A stretch of DNA of 64,000 bases. Source: JACOZM01 sp035289385. GTDB taxonomy: Archaea; Nanobdellota; Nanobdellia; Woesearchaeales; GW2011-AR9. Position numbers and translations under genes: made by a program. Below are positions 59,226 through 64,000 of this stretch, piece after piece. The notes beneath the pieces were generated by a model. That model was not told the DNA's origin, did no database searches, and worked only from the letters and a program-made list of their open reading frames with translations. The stretch is from positions 1 through 64,000 of the forward strand of contig DATDXI010000066.1 of NCBI GenBank assembly GCA_035289385.1, written 5' to 3'. Positions within the stretch are counted from its first letter, which is position 1. The number at the start of each line of letters is the position of its first letter.

Positions 59226-59693
59226 CTAATACAATGGTCCTTGTTCTGGAGAATATTTTTGATGTTGTGGATTTCCAGGATGATAACCCCCAGATATATT
59301 TGGTGATACATAACTTCCACCGTTAGCTCTGGAATAAAGGCTGAGAGCATCCGTTGCAACGAAATAAGATACATTGTTTCTCCTTCCCGAACTGGTATAA
59401 TCTCCCGTCAATAGTTCTAATGGGCTTCTGCCTGACGGACGGTAGAGATCTTTCTGCTTGTCTAAACCATGAGCTTCTCTTGCTGCCTGATAGCCCGTCA
59501 TTGCCGACAGCTGATGGGCATGATCCATGTAAAGAGGATGCATCTGTTTTCTTTCTTCCGGCATCGTTGGGCGTTTTGTTGCAAATTCTCTTCCTAATTG
59601 GAAAAAAATTGCTCTAGATGCATCAAATTCATGCTGTCCAAAAGAGCCTTCTGGGTGTTTAGCAATTCCTTGGTAGGGGTGTGTTTCGATCAT
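59226..59693 (-). CDS. hypothetical protein, 155 aa
   Basis: Not recognised. Rich in His, Gly, Ser, Pro and Tyr. A start with HEFDASRAIFFQLGREFATK may form a helix; the second half (SRANGGSYVSPNISGGYHPG) is probably disordered. No signal peptide or membrane helix. Convergent with the aminotransferase and divergent from the SLOG-like gene. No clear TATA box at the usual distance. Confidence 0.45.
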   Translation of the reverse strand: MIETHPYQGIAKHPEGSFGQHEFDASRAIFFQLGREFATKRPTMPEERKQMHPLYMDHAHQLSAMTGYQAAREAHGLDKQKDLYRPSGRSPLELLTGDYTSSGRRNNVSYFVATDALSLYSRANGGSYVSPNISGGYHPGNPQHQKYSPEQGPLY

Positions 59694-59851
59694 GGTAAAT
59701 CTGCGACAGTTTTGTCAGTTGTTGAGATAGATGTTTTGCCAGGCTTTAACTGTTTTGTGGCAAAGTGAGACAAAAATGTCATGATTCTTAAAAACCACTT
59801 GTAAGTGACAAATAACAAAATATTTATAAACATACTGATTTTTCTTAGTAT

Positions 59852-60817
59852 ATGGTTCAAGAAGCGATTGCTCAGATAAGGGAACGGTATCAAGGGACTC
59901 CATTAGTGGCAGTCATAGGCGGTGCTTCTCAACATTCGGCAAGAGAAGCCTATGAGCTTGGCAGAGCAACAAGAGAAGCGATGGCTCATATTGGTGGGGT
60001 ATCATTTACGGTCGGCTTTCCTTCCTGGTGTGTTGATTTTTATCGTGGTGTAAAAGATTACGCTCGAGATACCCTCAATAGGGCATTTGGTGAAGCTTTA
60101 CGTGGAAAATTAACCCAGGGAGGAGATGGTAGGGATTTATTTTTCTTGCTCTTGCCTCAAGATTTTCAGGAGGCTCTTCGTGAACGAGTGTCTATTTACC
60201 GAGGCTTACATCACTTGAATGGTAATACTTCGCTGAGCTATGAGATTGCTGGAGCGACGATGAAGGAGACGATGGCTGCTGTTATTCCAGAAGTTGCTGA
60301 TCTTGTCGTGCTTCATAATGGAAATGAAAGGTTAGCTGCCTACGCATCTCGTCTGGTCGCTGCTGGGAGAAGGGTATTTCCTATCATTACCTCTGGTGGC
60401 TCGTCAGAATTACTGGCAAAGTATGCTAGAGATCAAGCAAATCCTCGGGAAGTGGCGGAGTTAGCAAGATCTGGCGTTATTCTTGATCCTGAACAGAAAG
60501 AGTTGGTTCATCCAGTCTACGATGCAGCCAGGCTTCGCTATGCTTTAGCGAATGCTTTGGGGCTAACACCTGCTGATGAACTTCTAGATTCAAGGTTACT
60601 TCCTCCGGAACTGCCTGGATCTTTGGAACAAGTTCCATCGAAGCTGGTGAAGGTAGATGAAGAGCAAGCTGCTACTACTTTGCCAAAGGAAGACGTTTCA
60701 TTAAGAGATCTCATTGATAGAAGTATTGATGAAACGTTGTCTGATTCTGAATCTGCTGCTCTGGCAGAGGCAGTCATGCAGAGCATTATGAGACATGGTA
60801 AACGCGATCTGAAATAG
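59852..60817 (+). CDS. Rossmann-like protein, possible LOG/SLOG relative
   Basis: 321 residues. The opening PLVAVIGGASQHSAREAYEL, then GRATREAMAHIGGVSFTVGF, later ADLVVLHNGNERLAAYASRL and RVFPIITSGGSSELLAKYA, gives the strand-loop-helix order of a Rossmann-like fold, with a G-G-x-S/T pocket resembling LOG/SLOG domains that bind nucleotides or cleave nucleotide-ribose bonds. The canonical PGGxGTxxE motif is not present, so this is tentative. The C-terminal 80 residues are acidic and helical. A TATA-like ATATTTATAAAC is about 27 bases before ATG 59852. Confidence 0.5.
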   Translation: MVQEAIAQIRERYQGTPLVAVIGGASQHSAREAYELGRATREAMAHIGGVSFTVGFPSWCVDFYRGVKDYARDTLNRAFGEALRGKLTQGGDGRDLFFLLLPQDFQEALRERVSIYRGLHHLNGNTSLSYEIAGATMKETMAAVIPEVADLVVLHNGNERLAAYASRLVAAGRRVFPIITSGGSSELLAKYARDQANPREVAELARSGVILDPEQKELVHPVYDAARLRYALANALGLTPADELLDSRLLPPELPGSLEQVPSKLVKVDEEQAATTLPKEDVSLRDLIDRSIDETLSDSESAALAEAVMQSIMRHGKRDLK

Positions 60818-60837
60818 TTCTGATTGAAGAAAAAAAG

Positions 60838-60922
60838 TAGCGGAGGATGGATTCCCCCGCCAGTTACCCTAGGCGAGTCGTATGTCTGAGGGATATTCTG
60901 CCGAAATCCCTCTTATTGGAAA
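60838..60922. repeat. tRNA-end-derived repeat, copy 1
   Basis: Starts TAGCGGAGGATGGATT, identical to the 3' end of the tRNA-iMet gene read from the other strand. Continues with two small stems: CGCC-GGCG and GAGGGAT (60888-60894) with ATCCCTC (60906-60912). About 85 bases, non-coding. Matches copy 2 in all but about ten positions. Confidence 0.75.
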
Positions 60923-60987
60923 GGAAATGTCTGCTGTTATTTCCTTCAATAATTCTGGAGAGTTTAATAAATGAATAATAAAAAATA

Positions 60988-61070
60988 GCGGAGGATGGAT
61001 TCCCACGCCAGTTACACTAGGCAAGTCGTATGTCTGAGGGATATTCTGCTGAAATCCCTCTTATTAGAAA
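60988..61070. repeat. tRNA-end-derived repeat, copy 2
   Basis: Second copy, 150 bases from the first and 162 bases before the tRNA end. The GAGGGAT...ATCCCTC stem is unchanged while its loop differs by one base; the CGCC stem loses one pair. Each copy, like the tRNA, is preceded by a run of A. The bases between repeats (60923-60987, 61071-61149) hold nothing I can identify. Confidence 0.75.
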
Positions 61071-61149
61071 TACAGAAACTAAATATTTTTAAGAAGAATA
61101 CCTAGATTTTCAGAAGTATACCATTTTCAGGATGAATAGATAAAAAAAG

Positions 61150-61224
61150 TAGCGGAGGATGGATTTGAACCATCGATCTCAGGGTTATGAGCCCTGCGGG
61201 TACTCCTAGCTTCCCTACTCCGCT
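61150..61224 (-). tRNA. initiator tRNA-Met (anticodon CAT)
   Basis: On the minus strand the gene starts AGCGGAG and ends CTCCGCTA. The anticodon stem CAGGG and CCCTG surround loop CTCATAA, with anticodon CAT; the T arm GATGG-TTCAAAT-CCATC is intact. The A1:U72 pair and the AGCGG start mark archaeal initiators, as do three G-C pairs near the anticodon loop. No intron. TATA-like TTTTTAAATACG lies about 30 bases upstream. Two truncated repeats of its 3' end occur to the left. Confidence 0.92.
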
Positions 61225-61276
61225 ATGGTAATACTAAGAAAGATTAGCCCGTATTTAAAAACATTTGGTTTTATTC

Positions 61277-61392
61277 CCGTCTGGGTTAATACCCAACAGC
61301 TCTGCTGCGGTTGGGAGTTTCATTCTAGGACAACCGGCCCAGCTCACTTTCTAAGTGATAGTCTCAAAATCACTCTCTTTTCGGATTGTGCC
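61277..61392. other. structured non-coding stretch, possible small RNA
   Basis: Between tRNA-iMet and the next gene lie three perfect hairpins: GGGT-TAAT-ACCC, CCCAAC with GTTGGG enclosing AGC...GCG, and AGTGAT with ATCACT. No reading frame fits. A TATA-like ATTTATTTAAAG at 61403-61414 could serve a minus-strand transcript as well as the gene at 61437. It might be an H/ACA-like guide RNA, but no terminal ACA box is certain. Confidence 0.35.
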
Positions 61393-61436
61393 GGACAACC
61401 ACTATTTATTTAAAGTACAAATCACTTCTAAATAAA

Positions 61437-61730
61437 ATGTCAGAACTTCAAAGTAATTCTACTCGAGAAAATTCAAGATTTAGGAATATTCCCCTTGGAA
61501 TTTTTGAGCTTGTTGGGGGTTCTAGTTCAGTATTTGTTGGTGCATATGTTGTAAATTTAGCGCGTAATGCTCCGATCCTAGAAAAATCATTTGAACCGGC
61601 ACAATTGATTACTTATAGTATTGGCACTGCTGGTGTAATAGTTGCAGTAACTGGTCTTGTTGCAATTGTGAATGGAGTTAGAGATATAGTGGGTGAATAT
61701 ATTACCTCACAAAAATATCAAACAGATTAA
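61437..61730 (+). CDS. small membrane protein, 97 aa
   Basis: Two hydrophobic helices (IFELVGGSSSVFVGAYVVNL; YSIGTAGVIVAVTGLVAIVN) separated by a short polar segment, with polar ends. Start ATG 61437 is fixed by the TATA-like ATTTATTTAAAG 29 bases upstream; a longer upstream reading was rejected. Not recognised. Confidence 0.55.
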   Translation: MSELQSNSTRENSRFRNIPLGIFELVGGSSSVFVGAYVVNLARNAPILEKSFEPAQLITYSIGTAGVIVAVTGLVAIVNGVRDIVGEYITSQKYQTD

Positions 61731-61844
61731 GAAAAATCAAATACCCTTTAAGTCATGCGTTGTAAATACTATTAAAAATTTTCTGCCCCGATTTCTCAAT
61801 TACTATTGAGAGTTTCCTAAACTTTATTCTCCACCGCAAAAACC

Positions 61845-61852
61845 TTTATATA
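61845..61852 (+). promoter_or_regulatory. TATA box of leaderless sppA
   Basis: TTTATATA, preceded by AACC as at proS, is centred about 27 bases before ATG 61875. No Shine-Dalgarno is present. Confidence 0.65.
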
Positions 61853-61874
61853 CTTCTCTTCTTTCGTTGAATCC

Positions 61875-62789
61875 ATGAAAAAGGTGGTACTATCGAGGAG
61901 AACAGCTATTTTGCTCACCCTCGGAGCGGTGTTGTTCGTCTTGTTTTTCCTGCTGCCTATTTCCTTATCTCTGTTTTCCTCTAGCAGTTTTGGAAATGTT
62001 GCTTTGATCCCTATTGAAGGGGCTATCACTACAACAAGCGATACTTCATTTGGGCAAACATCCGTCTCGTCAGCAGATATCGTTCAATTCATTGAAGATG
62101 CGGAAGCTGACCAAACTATTGATGCAATTGTGTTAGAGATCAATTCTCCCGGCGGTACTCCTGTTGCTTCTGATGAGATAGCACAAGCGGTCAAGAAAGC
62201 ACAGAAGCCAGTCATCGCTGTCATAAAAGATATCGGCGCTTCAGGTGGCTATTGGGTAGCTTCTGCCACGGATTATATTTTTGCCAACCGCATGTCGATC
62301 ACGGGAAGTATCGTTGTAATATCTTCCTATCTAGAATTCAGCGGCTTATTGGACAAGTATGATGTTCGTTATGAGCGCCTTGTTTCCGGTGAGAATAAAG
62401 ATATCGGCAGTCCCTTCAACAAATTAAATGAACAGCAGAGAGAACTGATGCAGGGCAAGATTGATACTCTGCATGAGTTTTTTGTGGAGGAAGTCGCTCT
62501 GAATCGAGATATTCCATTAGAAGATGTTCGATCCATGGCTACAGGTGAAATATTTTTAGGATCGGAAGCATTGCAGCTTGGGCTGATCGATGAACTAGGA
62601 AATCTAGATGATGCCAAATCCTATCTTCAAGATACTTTTGGCTTAGCCTCTGTTGACTTCATCCCTTATGTCAAAGAAACTGGCTTTTTTGAATCATTGA
62701 TGGGATTAGCGAGCAGCTTTTCCTTTACGATAGGTGAAGGCCTTGGTACTATACTAGTAAAAAGAGATCAAAATCTATTTATGATATGA
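61875..62789 (+). CDS. sppA: signal peptide peptidase SppA, S49 family
   Basis: 304 residues with one N-terminal membrane anchor (AILLTLGAVLFVLFFLLPIS). The catalytic Ser lies in KDIGASGGYWVASATD, and the Lys lies in DIGSPFNKLNEQQREL, the Ser-Lys dyad of short archaeal/Gram-positive SppA. VALIPIEGAI and EINSPGGTPVASDEIA are further conserved blocks. It degrades leftover signal peptides in the membrane. The next gene is an exported subtilase, so the pair may handle secreted or surface proteins (inference). Confidence 0.92.
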   Translation: MKKVVLSRRTAILLTLGAVLFVLFFLLPISLSLFSSSSFGNVALIPIEGAITTTSDTSFGQTSVSSADIVQFIEDAEADQTIDAIVLEINSPGGTPVASDEIAQAVKKAQKPVIAVIKDIGASGGYWVASATDYIFANRMSITGSIVVISSYLEFSGLLDKYDVRYERLVSGENKDIGSPFNKLNEQQRELMQGKIDTLHEFFVEEVALNRDIPLEDVRSMATGEIFLGSEALQLGLIDELGNLDDAKSYLQDTFGLASVDFIPYVKETGFFESLMGLASSFSFTIGEGLGTILVKRDQNLFMI

Positions 62790-62893
62790 CTCATGATACA
62801 CCAATTACCATCCCCAAAAAAGTGAAATAAAGTAATGAAATAATAAATCCAAATAATGAATCAAGATAATTCAATGAGGTTCCAATCACTACC

Positions 62894-64000
62894 ATGAAAA
62901 CGAGAGGATTGATAGTACTGATGCTTATTGCAGTTCTTATTATCTCTATGAGTTCCATCGCTGTCCTAGAGCAGACGAATGACCAAGGCAAGATCGAAGT
63001 TATTATCCTTCTTCATGATCATCCTGTCAAGAGCATTTCATCTGCTACGGTAGCGTCAGATGATGGTCATGCGGAGAAACAAGAGCGCTTAGAGCATAGG
63101 AAAGAGATGGTCCAGGATGCGCAGGAACGTTTTATTGCCAAAAGCATGAAGCAGGGAAAAGGAGCAAAGAAAGCAGATGCAAAAATATCAGAGCAAGATC
63201 TTCCTTCACTAGAAGTGGAGCAGCAATTTACCTATATCAATGGCTTGAGTGCAAAAGTAGCGGCAGATGATGTAGAAAGATTACGCAACGATCCAGAGGT
63301 GCGTGGTGTTTTCATCCCGATAGAATATCATATCCTACCAGAAGAGGTGCCTTCTGATACTCTTGGTGATGCTGCTGATGGCCCGATCAGTATTACTCTC
63401 TCCACCAGTGTTCCCAGCATTGGTGCGACGCAAGTGAAGAATACGTATGGCCTTACTGGGCAGAATGTTACCGTAGCAGTCATCGATACAGGAATAGATT
63501 ATACTCATGATGATTTAGGAAATTGTACTGCCGTTGGTGGAAGTTGCAGGATACAAGGTGGTTACGATTATGTGAATAGTGATACGGACCCGAAAGATGA
63601 TCATGGCCACGGTACCCATGTAGCTGGAATCGTTGGAGCGAATGGTTCTCTGGTGGGAGTTGCTCCTGATGTTACCTTTTTAGCGTATAAAGTATGTAAT
63701 TCAGCAGGCTCTTGTCCATCTGAAGCGAATATTATTGCAGCGGTTGATGCTGCCATCGGCAATTCTAGTGATGTCATCAGCATGTCTATAGGTGGAGAGA
63801 AGAATCCTAACAATGGCTTAAGCGCGTTGAGTGCAGCGTTAAGCGATGCCGTTGCTCAGGGAGTAGTGGTAGTAGTTGCTGCCGGCAACAATGGACCGAG
63901 TACAGGCTGTGTCTCTTCTCCCGGAGATGCTGTAGATATTATAACGGTTGGAAATTCTAATGATCAAGGCACGACGGATGTCTCTGATGATACGATTGTT
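62894..64000 (+). CDS. subtilisin-like serine protease, 3' partial
   Basis: Runs off the window after 369 codons. A signal peptide (GLIVLMLIAVLIISMSSIAV) is followed by an I9-type propeptide (EVEQQFTYINGLSAKVAADD, VERLRNDPEVRGVF) and the S8 catalytic domain. The Asp is in VAVIDTGIDYTHDD, the His in DDHGHGTHVAGIVGANG, and the oxyanion-region Asn in VVVAAGNNGPS; the Ser lies beyond the window. Cys pairs (GNCTAVGGSCRI; KVCNSAGSC) may form disulfides. It is an exported, self-activating protease. Start ATG 62894 follows a non-coding gap of 104 bases. Confidence 0.93.
   Translation, partial: MKTRGLIVLMLIAVLIISMSSIAVLEQTNDQGKIEVIILLHDHPVKSISSATVASDDGHAEKQERLEHRKEMVQDAQERFIAKSMKQGKGAKKADAKISEQDLPSLEVEQQFTYINGLSAKVAADDVERLRNDPEVRGVFIPIEYHILPEEVPSDTLGDAADGPISITLSTSVPSIGATQVKNTYGLTGQNVTVAVIDTGIDYTHDDLGNCTAVGGSCRIQGGYDYVNSDTDPKDDHGHGTHVAGIVGANGSLVGVAPDVTFLAYKVCNSAGSCPSEANIIAAVDAAIGNSSDVISMSIGGEKNPNNGLSALSAALSDAVAQGVVVVVAAGNNGPSTGCVSSPGDAVDIITVGNSNDQGTTDVSDDTIV

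Noticed and set aside
60838..61070. Two extra tRNA genes
   Set aside because: Only the 3' end of the tRNA is present in each; no acceptor partner strand, anticodon arm or D arm can be formed.
1..64000. CRISPR array or rRNA genes
   Set aside because: No regularly spaced identical repeats with unique spacers, and no rRNA core sequences, were seen on either strand.

Overview
The window comes from an archaeon, most likely a small-genome DPANN-type lineage; a Woesearchaeota-like placement is an inference from gene content and cannot be settled without a tree. The archaeal signal is strong: ribosomal proteins S24e, S27ae and L21e, RNA polymerase subunits Rpb4/RpoF, Rpb7/RpoE' and Spt4, archease, NreA, diphthine synthase, an archaeal-type ProRS, archaeal Elp3, an archaeal SRP RNA, a tRNA-Gly with an anticodon-loop intron, and an initiator tRNA-Met of archaeal type. 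Most genes have a TATA-like box (TTTATAAA or TTTATATA) about 25-30 nt before the start codon and no ribosome binding site, so leaderless transcription dominates. A few genes (ftsZ, hppA, a DUF5667 protein) have real leaders and Shine-Dalgarno motifs. Bacterial-looking genes are mixed in: a short AlaRS, an NtrC-family AAA+ activator and a sugar transferase.

Layout. 1-14 kb: partial nitroreductase, ftsZ with a structured leader, an AbiE-type nucleotidyltransferase/regulator pair, a broken toxin with its DUF2283 antitoxin, a lone receiver domain, proS, secreted and lipid-anchored proteins (one fusing two SGNH-like domains to an amidohydrolase), and an MgtE-like transporter. 14-24 kb: proton-pumping pyrophosphatase, then an accessory island with a RelE-like toxin split by a 100-bp palindromic insertion, two double-length Lrp/AsnC regulators, small membrane-anchored proteins, a RelA/SpoT-domain protein behind spaced repeats, a radical SAM protein and a Doc/Fic protein with a tiny overlapping partner. 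24-36 kb: core information genes (dcd, nreA, a cluster of rpl21e, rpoF and DUF655, UDG, a cluster of rpoE', spt4, rps24e and rps27ae) and an ATP-grasp/acyltransferase pair. 36-45 kb: membrane-anchored regulator, tandem hypothetical proteins, NtrC-like ATPase, a GTPase/DUF2073/Zn-ribbon operon, ZPR1-like protein, tRNA-Gly and SRP RNA. 45-64 kb: topA, dphB, elp3, a DUF1858-IscA fusion, short alaS, a ferritin/VIT1 fusion, archease, an aminotransferase, tRNA-iMet with repeated copies of its 3' end, sppA, and a subtilase running off the window.

The most striking unexplained signal is a family of short palindromic elements at 35537-35720, 40338-40558 and 43922-44106, with a lone end at 4141-4169. 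The two cleanest copies have perfect 15-bp terminal inverted repeats and exact 8-bp target duplications (GGTTTGGA and TGCAACAA), so they look like non-autonomous mobile elements (MITE-like). Their inner stems differ in sequence between copies but keep base pairing, which suggests selection on a folded form. All four sites lie in one orientation a few tens of bases upstream of a minus-strand gene start, just outside the TATA box. Together with several damaged toxin genes (in-frame stop, palindrome insertion, duplicated start codon), this shows a chromosome repeatedly shaped by small elements and by decay of toxin-antitoxin systems.
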